Below the pieces are notes generated by a model, which was not told where the DNA came from, did not search any database, and saw only the letters and a list, made by a program, of their open reading frames with translations. A stretch of DNA of 64,000 bases from Mesorhizobium muleiense (GTDB lineage Bacteria; Pseudomonadota; Alphaproteobacteria; Rhizobiales; Rhizobiaceae). Each line of letters starts with the position of its first letter. Position 1 is the first letter of the stretch. The position numbers and the translations under genes are program-made. Location of the stretch: NCBI RefSeq assembly GCF_900099905.1, contig NZ_FNEE01000002.1:434001-498000 (forward strand). The letters run 5' to 3'. Shown here in pieces: positions 12,467 to 19,913 of the stretch.

Positions 12467-13477
12467 TCACTCTGCCGCCAGGAATTTGTCGGTGAAGACG
12501 TCGTCGGCCGACAGTGCCGTTTTGAGCACGCCCTGATCCGTCAGCGTCTTCAAGGTCTCTTCCCATTGGGTCTTCGTCATCCAGCCGAGGCCGTGTTCCT
12601 TCGTCGCCGGGCTGTTGAACGTCGAAGCGATGTCGGCCTTGAGCTGGGCCAGCAGCACATCCTTCTTTTCCGCATAGCCAGGAACGGCCCTGGCGGTGAT
12701 TTCGGCAGCTTCTTCCGGATGGGCCGCGACATAGTCGAAAGCCTCCCTGTAGGCCTTCACGAAGCGGCGCACGACATCGGCGTTGTCCTTGATCATCGCT
12801 TCAGAGGTGAACAGCCCCGATCCATAGGCCTTCCAGCCGTGATCCGCGCCGAGCATGATGCTCAGCGACCCTGGGCCGCCAGCCTTGGCTTCAAGTTCTG
12901 GCACTTCGGCGTCGAGATAGCCGACGACCGTCTGCACCCGTCCGAGCAGCAGGTAGCTTTCGTACGGCGGCGAGACGCTGTTGAGCGTCATGTCCTTCTC
13001 GCTCATGCCGTTGGCAGCCAGGAACCCCCTGAAGAAAATGTAGGTGGAGCCCGCCGGGTGGATGCCGATGGTCAGGCCCTTGAGGTCTGAAGGCTTGGTC
13101 AGCTTGAGCGTCTTGGCGAGCGAAATAATGCCCAGCGGCGACTGCTGGTTGACCGCCGCCAGCGCCACGACGGGAACATTCTGCGACCTTGCCACGGCAA
13201 GCGTGGGAAGATCGCCGAAGCCGAATTCAGCGTTGCCGTTGCCCACCAGCCGCATGGCGTCAGGCGAGCCGGACCCTTTGCGGACCTCGCTCACATCGAT
13301 GTCGTTCTTGGCGAAGAAGCCTTTTTCCATGCCGACAAAGAACATGGCGTGATTGCCGCGCACCACCCAGTCGAGCTGGACGTTGACCGTGTCCGCCGCC
13401 AGCGCCGCGTTCGAGAAGCCAAGCGCGCCGACAAACGCCGCAAAGGTGGCCGCCTTGATAAGAGAGCGTCTCAGCAT
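12467..13477 (-). CDS. NMT1/THI5-type ABC transporter substrate-binding protein
   Basis: 336-residue periplasmic binding protein (SsuA/ThiY/NMT1 family). The signal peptide ends near residue 27 (ALA-ADTVNVQL). The mature part starts with VQLDWVVRGNHAMFFVGMEKGFFAKNDIDV, a form of the family motif in which W-x(5)-H and GxxxGFF contact the ligand, followed by GSGSPDAMRLVGNG and GDLPTLAVARSQNVPVVALAA. Relatives bind hydroxymethylpyrimidine, pyridoxine-like rings, taurine or sulfonates. Together with the permease and ATPase below it forms a second importer in the B6 island; a pyridine ligand is an inference from the context. Confidence 0.88.
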   Translation of the reverse strand: MLRRSLIKAATFAAFVGALGFSNAALAADTVNVQLDWVVRGNHAMFFVGMEKGFFAKNDIDVSEVRKGSGSPDAMRLVGNGNAEFGFGDLPTLAVARSQNVPVVALAAVNQQSPLGIISLAKTLKLTKPSDLKGLTIGIHPAGSTYIFFRGFLAANGMSEKDMTLNSVSPPYESYLLLGRVQTVVGYLDAEVPELEAKAGGPGSLSIMLGADHGWKAYGSGLFTSEAMIKDNADVVRRFVKAYREAFDYVAAHPEEAAEITARAVPGYAEKKDVLLAQLKADIASTFNSPATKEHGLGWMTKTQWEETLKTLTDQGVLKTALSADDVFTDKFLAAE

Positions 13478-13510
13478 TGTCTGTTCCCTTGTTTGGTTGT
13501 TCGAAAGATC

Positions 13511-14326
13511 CTAGGCCTGGCTGAATTTCGGCGCCCACGGCACCACGACACGTTCAAGAATTTCGGCTGCGTAGTAGAAGGCGATGCCGAGCACTGAAAC
13601 CATCAGCAGCGCCGCGAAGACAAGGGCCGTGTCGAGCTGAGTCGACGCGAATTGGATGACGTAGCCGAGTCCGTCCGAGGCTCCGGCAAATTCGCCGACG
13701 ATCGCGCCGATCACGCTCAGGGTCGCGGCTATCTTGGTCCCGGCCATCAGGCTCGGAAGCGAGTGGGGGACACGGATCCTGAACAGGATCTGGGTCGGGC
13801 TGGCGCCGACCGAATTCATCAGCGACAGAAGCGAACGGTCGACCGATTGCATGCCGGCCAGCATCGACAGCGTCACCGGGAAGAAGGCGATGACCAGAAT
13901 CAGACCGATTTTGGGAGCGAGCCCATAACCGAACCAGAGGATGAATATCGGCGCCAGCGCGACCTTCGGCACATTCTGGAACAGCACGACGAGCGGATAG
14001 AGCGCGCGGCCCAGCCAATCGAAGCGCACGATGACGAGAGCAAGCGCAATGCCGACTATGACCGAGACAAGAAAGCCAAACAGGATTTCGCCTGCCGTGA
14101 CCACCGTCGCCTGCATGAGAGTGCCCCACTGCGCGACCAGCGATTTTGCAATCTCGGATGGGGCAGGAACGATAAAGGAAGATATCGAGAATATCCGCAC
14201 CGCCGCTTCCCACAACACGATCGTCACCAGCAGAAGGATAGCCGCCGGAAGCCAGCTGCTCGTTGCCGCGTCCCAGCCGGAAACCGGTTGCGGCGATGAG
14301 AGATTCATGACGGGTCGCCTGCTCAC
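13511..14326 (-). CDS. ABC transporter permease, SsuC/ThiX type
   Basis: 271-residue BPD_transp_1 permease with six hydrophobic segments. The EAA loop is visible as SLMNSVGASPTQILFRIRVPHSLPSLMAGTKIA (around residues 165-197), the coupling site for the ATPase. The start overlaps the stop of the ATPase gene (ATGA), and the stop lies 33 bases before the substrate-binding protein gene. It is the membrane channel of the NMT1-type importer. Confidence 0.9.
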   Translation of the reverse strand: MSRRPVMNLSSPQPVSGWDAATSSWLPAAILLLVTIVLWEAAVRIFSISSFIVPAPSEIAKSLVAQWGTLMQATVVTAGEILFGFLVSVIVGIALALVIVRFDWLGRALYPLVVLFQNVPKVALAPIFILWFGYGLAPKIGLILVIAFFPVTLSMLAGMQSVDRSLLSLMNSVGASPTQILFRIRVPHSLPSLMAGTKIAATLSVIGAIVGEFAGASDGLGYVIQFASTQLDTALVFAALLMVSVLGIAFYYAAEILERVVVPWAPKFSQA

Positions 14327-15165
14327 GTCGCGCCTCCCGGCTGGTGACTGGAGCGCAGCATCGTTCGAAGCTGAAGCACCAGCCTGACGAATTCGGGGAC
14401 TTCGGTCACGGAAGCGTCGCGCGGATAAGGCAGCGGAATGTCCAGGCTCTGGGTAATGCGTCCCGGTTTGATTCCCAGCACATGAACCTGGCGCGACAAC
14501 TGAATGGCTTCATCGATCGAATGCGTCACGAAGACGATCGTCTTGCCGGTCCGCTGCCAGATCTCCAGCAGCGACTGGCCCATCGAATCGCGGGTGATCG
14601 CGTCAAGGGCGCCAAACGGCTCGTCCATCAGCAAGACCGCCGGATCGAGCGCCAAAGCCCGGGCGATGGCAACCCGCTGCCGCATGCCGCCAGACAGTTC
14701 GTTTGGGCGCTTGTGGGCGGCATCGCCAAGTCCCACCAGGTCCAGCATTTCCTGTCCACGTGCCCGCAGCGCCGAGCGTGACATCGATTTGTCGGCGATG
14801 CCGAGCAGCATCGAGGCATTGTCGACGGCGTTTTTCCACGGCAGCAGATTGGCATCCTGAAAGACCAGACCGATCATCCGCTTGCGCGCCGCTTCGCCTG
14901 GCGAAACGCCGGCAACCGAGACGCTGCCGCTGCTCGGATTTACCAACCCAGCCAGCACTTTGAGCAGCGTACTCTTGCCGCAACCCGAAGGGCCGATCAG
15001 GGAAACGAACGAGCCTTGCGGAACTGCAAGGTCTATATCCCTGAGGATCAGCTGGCGGTTGCGATCCGTGCCCATGACCACCGAAACGCCTTTGGCGGAA
15101 ATGAGGTCGTCGTGGCGGATGTGGGTCGGTCGGCCGCCGGCGGGTCGAATGGTTTCAACCTGCAT
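14323..15165 (-). CDS. ABC transporter ATP-binding protein, SsuB/ThiZ type
   Basis: 280-residue single-domain ATPase. Walker A is GPSGCGKST, the Q-loop is FQDANLLPWKNAVDN, the signature is ELSGGMRQR, Walker B is VLLMDEPFGALD and the switch His is in VTHSIDEA. This is the nitrate/sulfonate/taurine/HMP importer ATPase subtype. It is the first gene of a three-gene ABC operon and lies 124 bases downstream of the FHMPC dehydrogenase gene on the same strand, so read-through from the catabolic operon is possible. Confidence 0.92.
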   Translation of the reverse strand: MQVETIRPAGGRPTHIRHDDLISAKGVSVVMGTDRNRQLILRDIDLAVPQGSFVSLIGPSGCGKSTLLKVLAGLVNPSSGSVSVAGVSPGEAARKRMIGLVFQDANLLPWKNAVDNASMLLGIADKSMSRSALRARGQEMLDLVGLGDAAHKRPNELSGGMRQRVAIARALALDPAVLLMDEPFGALDAITRDSMGQSLLEIWQRTGKTIVFVTHSIDEAIQLSRQVHVLGIKPGRITQSLDIPLPYPRDASVTEVPEFVRLVLQLRTMLRSSHQPGGAT

Positions 15166-15289
15166 GGTCGATCACCCCATGCATCGTGATTGGCCGCAGC
15201 TGCGCTGTCTTGATGGCACAGTCCGCATGAACGGCCAACCGGGTGAAGTCCCCGGCATGGCCAGCCTCATTCCTAACTCGTGCCATCGG

Positions 15290-16222
15290 CTACTCCCGGC
15301 CCTCGAGGATGCGGCGCACCGCGACCAGCTTGCGCGCCCGTTCGCTTTGCAGCGCCCTTATCTGCTCGGGCGTATAGGAGAACATGCCCTCGCCCGACTT
15401 GATGCCGAACTTCGATGCACCGGTCTTCTCCAGCACCATCGGCGCCACATCATCCCGATTGGAGAGATCGGCGTTCAGGAACGAAGAGACGGATTTGTAG
15501 ATATCGAGGCCGGCCATATCGAGCAGCGCCATTGGCCCGATGACGGCGATCTTGTAGCCGATGCCCCAGGATACGCAGGTGTCGAGATCCTCCGGTTCGA
15601 TGACGCCGCGCTCGACCAGATCCACCGCTTCACGCAGCAGTGCGTAAAGCACGCGATTTTCGACGAAGCCGGGAACGTCTTTCTTCACGACCACCGGCAA
15701 CAGCCCGATCGAGCGGATCAGGTCGCGTATCGTCGCCACCGTTTCGGGCGCGGTCTTCTCGCCGCCGATCACCTCGATCATCGGGATGATGTGGGGCGGG
15801 TTCGACCAGTGCATGCCGACCATCCTCTCGGGGTGCGAGATATGGGCCTGCAGCTTGGTGATCGGAATACCCGACGTGTCCGAGGCGACGATCACCGAAG
15901 AGCCGATCAGCGGGTCGATGGCGCGATAGGTTTCGGCCTTGGTGTCGATATTCTCAGGCACATTCTCGATGACCAGTTCCGCCCCATCGACGGCCTCGGC
16001 GATGGTGCGGACGAAGCGCACCGTGCCGGCGCCCGTTGCCGGCACCTTGATGTCGAGACGGTCCAGAACCCCGCCCGCGATGTCGAGCGTGCCGCAGGCG
16101 CGTTCGACCGCGACTTCGGAAACATCATACGCCGCCACATCGAGCCCGCCGCGCGAAAGCCGCGCGGCGATGCCCGGACCCATCGTTCCCAGTCCGATGA
16201 GAGCGGCGCGCTTGATCATCAT
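15290..16222 (-). CDS. FHMPC dehydrogenase (5-formyl-3-hydroxy-2-methylpyridine-4-carboxylate dehydrogenase)
   Basis: 310-residue NAD-dependent enzyme built on the 3-hydroxyacyl-CoA dehydrogenase fold. It has an N-terminal Rossmann motif GLGTMGPGIAARL (about residues 10-22), VIENVPENID, the active-site loop GMHWSNPPHIIPMIEVI and the C-terminal helical domain beginning VKKDVPGFVENRVLYALLREA. It matches, as recalled, the M. loti enzyme (mlr6793) that oxidises the 5-formyl group to give 3-hydroxy-2-methylpyridine-4,5-dicarboxylate. The start overlaps the GST stop (ATGA), so expression is coupled to the upstream GST-RidA-LVIVD-cupin genes. A generic 3-hydroxyacyl-CoA dehydrogenase is the alternative but less likely here. 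Confidence 0.88.
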   Translation of the reverse strand: MMIKRAALIGLGTMGPGIAARLSRGGLDVAAYDVSEVAVERACGTLDIAGGVLDRLDIKVPATGAGTVRFVRTIAEAVDGAELVIENVPENIDTKAETYRAIDPLIGSSVIVASDTSGIPITKLQAHISHPERMVGMHWSNPPHIIPMIEVIGGEKTAPETVATIRDLIRSIGLLPVVVKKDVPGFVENRVLYALLREAVDLVERGVIEPEDLDTCVSWGIGYKIAVIGPMALLDMAGLDIYKSVSSFLNADLSNRDDVAPMVLEKTGASKFGIKSGEGMFSYTPEQIRALQSERARKLVAVRRILEGRE

Positions 16223-16839
16223 GCGGCCTTAGCGGGAGCCGCAGCGATTGCCGCCTTGAAGGCTGGACGAGCGGCGATTGCGGCGACCCAGCGCTCGAGA
16301 TTGGGCAGCGACGGCCGGTCGATCTTGAAGTCGATGCAGCGTTTCAGGATCGGTGCGCAGGCGATGTCGGCAATGGTCAGCTTTCCCAGCGCCAGGAATT
16401 CCTTGCCGGCCAGATGCCCGTCGATGATCTTGAGCTGCGCCACCAGGTCCTTGACCTGTTCCTTGTATTCGGCGGTCTGTTCCTCTGGCGTCAGCTTGGC
16501 GCCCTTGAAGGCTGCCATATAGCCGGGATTGACCGCCGCCAGCAGAAAATCCATCCAGCGCTCGACCTCGGTCTTTTCCGCAGGGGTGGCGCCATTCAGC
16601 CGCTCACCGCCGGATGCCGCGAGATAGCGCAGGATGGTGTTGGACTCCCAGATCACGGTGTCGCCGTCGACCAGCGTCGGGACTTTCGACGTCGGATTAA
16701 GCGCCTTGTATTCGGCCGTCTGGGTGTTTTCGAACTGGCGGCCGTAATCCTCGCGCTTGTATGGCGCGCCAAGCTCTTCGAGCATGAAGAGCACCTTTTG
16801 AACGTTGCCCGATGTCTGGCGGCCTAAGAGCTTGTACAT
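16219..16839 (-). CDS. Glutathione S-transferase family protein
   Basis: 206 residues with an N-terminal thioredoxin-fold GST domain (YKLLGRQTSGNVQKVLFMLEELG, then SKVPTLVDGDTVIWESNTILRYLA holding the cis-Pro and the GSH-binding ES) and an all-helical C-terminal domain (LGKLTIADIACAPIL). GAGGAG lies 6 bases before the ATG. Zeta- and related GSTs act as maleylacetoacetate or maleylpyruvate isomerases after ring cleavage. The position in an operon with a gentisate-type dioxygenase suggests a similar cis-trans isomerase or a GSH-addition role, but the sequence alone does not separate this from a general GST. Confidence 0.88.
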   Translation of the reverse strand: MYKLLGRQTSGNVQKVLFMLEELGAPYKREDYGRQFENTQTAEYKALNPTSKVPTLVDGDTVIWESNTILRYLAASGGERLNGATPAEKTEVERWMDFLLAAVNPGYMAAFKGAKLTPEEQTAEYKEQVKDLVAQLKIIDGHLAGKEFLALGKLTIADIACAPILKRCIDFKIDRPSLPNLERWVAAIAARPAFKAAIAAAPAKAA

Positions 16840-16864
16840 ATCATCTCCTCGATTGTGTCGTGGC

Positions 16865-17272
16865 CTACTTGCCGGCCGGCAGCGGCTTGTAGACGATAGC
16901 GTCCATTTCGATCTTGGTGTTGATGACGGCCTTTGCCTCCACCGTCGTGCGCGCCAGCACCGCGTCGCCGATCCCTTCGAGAAACGCCTTGTTGTAGCGG
17001 CCGAAGTCGCGCGTATCCTCGAGATAGGTGGTGATCCGCACGACATCGGAGAGCGTTGCGCCCTCATCGGCAATGACGCGCGCGATGGTCCTCAGCGTCG
17101 CCAGCGTCTCTTCCTCGATCGTGCCGCTGATCATGTTGTTGTTCTCGTCCTTCGGCACCTGGCCGGAGACGAAAATGAAATCGCCGGCACGCACCGCCGG
17201 ATGAAACGGCAGGTTCGGATTCTTCTTGCCAATGGCGTAGTGGCTGGCGGATTTTCGCGTGCTGTCGCTCAA
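16865..17272 (-). CDS. RidA family protein (enamine/imine deaminase-like)
   Basis: 135-residue YjgF/YER057c/UK114 protein. The core reads FHPAVRAGDFIFVSGQVP, a Rid7-like start, and the functional Arg corresponding to RidA Arg105 is present as Arg108 (LARTTVEA), with Glu122 in IEMDAIVYK. Catalytically active family members hydrolyse 2-imino acids or other enamine/imine species. The start is TTG with AGGGGGAT just upstream, and the gene begins 9 bases after the LVIVD gene stop, so it is cotranscribed. In this operon it could hydrolyse a C=N bond left after opening a pyridine ring (inference). Confidence 0.92.
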   Translation of the reverse strand: MSDSTRKSASHYAIGKKNPNLPFHPAVRAGDFIFVSGQVPKDENNNMISGTIEEETLATLRTIARVIADEGATLSDVVRITTYLEDTRDFGRYNKAFLEGIGDAVLARTTVEAKAVINTKIEMDAIVYKPLPAGK

Positions 17273-17281
17273 CCTATCCCC

Positions 17282-18457
17282 CTAGAGAACGCTGGTTTCG
17301 ATGATATCGACGCCACGGACGCGATCGATAAGATAGACGATGCCGCGATCGTCGATGGTGACGTCGTTGGAAGACGCTCGCTCGGCGCCCTCAGGCGCAT
17401 CGGGCACGAAATGGCCGACCTCCTTGGGTGCGAACGGGTCGGCGATGTCGACCAGCCGCAGCCCCTGGGCGAACCATGCAAACGGAATGATGGTGCCCTT
17501 GAACCGCTCGGAAGGCTGATGGCAGCCGGTCATTGGCGGTTGTGGTTCGCCATCCGGGTCGAGGCCAGGCACCTGGAAGGTCGAGATCGGCAGCGGGTTC
17601 GTTTCGTCGGTGATGTCGTAGATCCAGGTGAAGGCCGGCGGCGAAGGTCGGAGCTTGGCGACATCCTCGTCCGCCACCACCATGATGTTGCGGCCCTTGA
17701 GCGGCTGCGGGATCGGCAGGCATGTGTGCGTGGGATGCGGGAAGCTCGGGCTCGAATTGACATGCGAGACAAGCGTCGGCTTCGAAATGTCGGAAATGTC
17801 GAGGATGAACAGGCCGTGATGCCAGTAGCTGACATAGAGCCGGTCGCCCATGCGTAACGGATGGTGGCAGCGCGGCGTGACGTAATCATGCCACGGATAC
17901 TCTTCGCCGCCGCCGGTCCATTGCCCCGGTATCCACCAGCGCCCGATTTCGACCGGATTTACCGGATCGATCAGGTCGAGGATCATCACGATGTTGCCGA
18001 CATAGCCGTCGGCGGTCGGCGAGATATAGGCGTAGCGGCCGTCATAGTCGTAGCGATGCACGCCATGGCCGGCGGTTATCCACTTCGAGATCAGCCTCGG
18101 CTCCGCCGGTCGGGTCGTGTCGTAGAGCGCCAGGCCACCGCCGAAATCGGCCGGACCCGCATTGCCGAAGCGCTCGTGGTTGATGATCATCAGACCGTCC
18201 TGGGCGCGCACCTTGTGCGAGTGCCAGCCCGGCGGAACGTCGATCGTCGCGACCTTCCTGGGATTGCGCGGATCGGAAATGTCGACAAGCGTCGTGCCGC
18301 TCGGCGGACGCATGTGGCCGATATAGAGAATGTTGCCGTCGACCCAGACCTGACCACCGCCCGGGCAGTCGACATGGCCGATCTGCTTTGTGTTGAACGC
18401 CGAAACCAAATGCATCCGCCCTTGCTGCTGAACCGTCTCGTTCGATGTCCGCGCCAC
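17282..18457 (-). CDS. LVIVD-repeat beta-propeller protein
   Basis: About 391 residues with repeated blades containing the pattern L(V/F)(I/D)(D/I)(I/L)(S/A)D (TTLVDISDP near residue 55, GLFILDISDISKP near 215, GLRLVDIADPFAP near 345, GVDIIETS at the end). There is no signal peptide, so it is probably cytoplasmic. Conserved His/Trp-rich loops (HSHKVRAQ, GHGVHRYDYDGRYAY, WHDYVTPRCHHP, HPTHTCLPIP) look like an active or metal site rather than a mere scaffold. The start is uncertain: GTG at 18457 has no good Shine-Dalgarno sequence, and ATG at 18415 has AAGGG only 3 bases away. It lies in the middle of the cupin-RidA-GST-FHMPC dehydrogenase operon. No reaction is known to me for this family in B6 catabolism. 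Confidence 0.8.
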   Translation of the reverse strand: MARTSNETVQQQGRMHLVSAFNTKQIGHVDCPGGGQVWVDGNILYIGHMRPPSGTTLVDISDPRNPRKVATIDVPPGWHSHKVRAQDGLMIINHERFGNAGPADFGGGLALYDTTRPAEPRLISKWITAGHGVHRYDYDGRYAYISPTADGYVGNIVMILDLIDPVNPVEIGRWWIPGQWTGGGEEYPWHDYVTPRCHHPLRMGDRLYVSYWHHGLFILDISDISKPTLVSHVNSSPSFPHPTHTCLPIPQPLKGRNIMVVADEDVAKLRPSPPAFTWIYDITDETNPLPISTFQVPGLDPDGEPQPPMTGCHQPSERFKGTIIPFAWFAQGLRLVDIADPFAPKEVGHFVPDAPEGAERASSNDVTIDDRGIVYLIDRVRGVDIIETSVL

Positions 18458-18487
18458 TATGGCGGCGCGGACGGTTTCCGCTGCAAA

Positions 18488-19639
18488 CTAGACGATGCGG
18501 AGCAGATCGCCGGCCGGGTTGCGGCCCCAGCGCTTGTAGAGCAGCAGCGCCTTCTGTGTCGGCGCATCGGTCGCGCCGAAGAAGATGGCCGGCTCGGTCG
18601 AGGAGCCATTGACATGCTCGACCCAGCAACCGCCCGGTATGGCGATCGTGTCGAACTGGTTCCAGTCGTAGCGCTTGCCGTCGATCATCGAATGGCCATT
18701 GCCGCGGAACGGCGCCAACAGCAGGCTGGCGGTCTCGCGCTGCGGCAGCGTCTTTTCGCCCGGCCGCAACATCTGCACGTAGAAGTTGATCGTGCGGAAG
18801 ACCGGGCCGCCGGTGGTGGGGTCGACATAGTCGATGACGATGCCTTCATGCGGATCGCCGTCCCAATCCTTGTGCGCGTCGAGGATCGCTTCCATCTTTT
18901 CCCAGCGATAGACATACATCGGCGACGACAGGCCGCCGCCGCGCTTGTGGTCGACGAAGCGCGGCATCAGGCCGCCCTCGCCATAGATTCGCTGCGAATA
19001 ATCGCTCGGAAAACGAGCGGTCTGCACCTTCTTCTCGACTTCCTTGCCGTCGACCATCTCGGTGTATTTGTGATCGAAATGCACGGCGTGCAGCGTCTCG
19101 ACCAGCGGCAGGTCGAGGACCGAAAGGTTGACCGCCTGTTCGCCGCCGACCGTGCCGTGATTGTGCCAGGCGTCGTTCGGCGTCAGCACCATGTCGCCGG
19201 GGCCGAAAACCACGTCCTCGCCCTCGACGCCGGTAAAATTGCCCTTGCCGGTCAGGCCAAAACGTATCGCGCTCGGCGAATGCTTGTGCGGAGGCATGAT
19301 CTCGTCCGGATCATTCAGGCGGTAGGCGGTGTACATGGTGCTGACCGAGGCGCGCTTGGGCGCAAGCCCCGGATTGACCAGGATCAGCGACCGGCGCTCG
19401 CTGTCGTCCATGGTCACCAGTTCGGCGGCGCGCTGCAGCAGCGGCTCGATATCGGCATAGGACCAGACGAAGGGGATCGCCTTCGAGGTCGCCATGAGCT
19501 GCTTGATCTCGTCGTGATCGACGCCTTCCGACGTCGCCCAGAACGGGAACATATTCTTTTCGTAGAGGGCGTCATAAAGGCCCTTCAGCGCTGCCTTCTT
19601 GTTGGTGACGGTAAGGTCTGCCGGTTGCGCCAAGGACAT
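18488..19639 (-). CDS. Bicupin ring-cleavage dioxygenase, gentisate/salicylate 1,2-dioxygenase family
   Basis: 383-residue bicupin protein. The N-terminal cupin has the Fe(II) triad His118, His120 (PPHKHSPSAIRF) and His159 (TPNDAWHNHG), with Arg126 and His161 following. The spacing and numbering are nearly the same as remembered for salicylate 1,2-dioxygenase (His119/121/160, Arg127, His162). The C-terminal cupin lacks the triad, as in the family. The ATG at 19639 is chosen over GTG 19648 because GAGAGG lies 8 bases before the ATG but abuts the GTG. Family enzymes cleave aromatic rings between a carboxyl-bearing and an adjacent hydroxyl-bearing carbon; 4-pyridoxate, FHMPC and HMPDC all have this 3-OH/4-COOH arrangement. 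First gene of the operon that ends with FHMPC dehydrogenase. The substrate is inferred, not known. Confidence 0.85.
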   Translation of the reverse strand: MSLAQPADLTVTNKKAALKGLYDALYEKNMFPFWATSEGVDHDEIKQLMATSKAIPFVWSYADIEPLLQRAAELVTMDDSERRSLILVNPGLAPKRASVSTMYTAYRLNDPDEIMPPHKHSPSAIRFGLTGKGNFTGVEGEDVVFGPGDMVLTPNDAWHNHGTVGGEQAVNLSVLDLPLVETLHAVHFDHKYTEMVDGKEVEKKVQTARFPSDYSQRIYGEGGLMPRFVDHKRGGGLSSPMYVYRWEKMEAILDAHKDWDGDPHEGIVIDYVDPTTGGPVFRTINFYVQMLRPGEKTLPQRETASLLLAPFRGNGHSMIDGKRYDWNQFDTIAIPGGCWVEHVNGSSTEPAIFFGATDAPTQKALLLYKRWGRNPAGDLLRIV

Positions 19640-19673
19640 CTCTGACACCTCTCTTCACGAAGAAAATGCGTTT

Positions 19674-19898
19674 AACCAACTCAACCGTATTCGGATTGGT
19701 TTTTCTGGACAATCCCAAAACTGAGAATTTTTAAATTTTTGGTTGAGTGCTCCTATGGAGGCCGAATGGCCCCAAAGGGGCAAGAAAGTCGAAAATATGC
19801 GAGAAAATGGCCGGCGGATCGTACCATTGCGGCCGTGGCAATCGCTCGGCAGCCCAACCAACTCGAATTTTGTTTTCAACCAAAGGAACTTGGTTGAA
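19674..19898. promoter_or_regulatory. Candidate GntR operator cluster upstream of the cupin operon
   Basis: The 274-bp space between the cupin and GMC genes holds AACCAACTCAACC (19674-19686), GGTTGAGTG (19741-19749), AACCAACTC (19856-19864) and a perfect 9-bp inverted repeat TTCAACCAA (19875-19883) / TTGGTTGAA (19890-19898) with a 6-bp spacer. The same words recur in the GMC/GntR divergent promoter. AT-rich bases at 19721-19740 could form the core promoter of the minus-strand cupin operon. Confidence 0.6.
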
Positions 19899-19913
19899 CC
19901 CGGGCGACAGCAA

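Noticed and set aside
12467..15165. NMT1-type importer as a plain thiamine-precursor transporter
   Set aside because: No thi genes or TPP riboswitch-like element are seen nearby; the context is B6 degradation, although HMP binding is not excluded.
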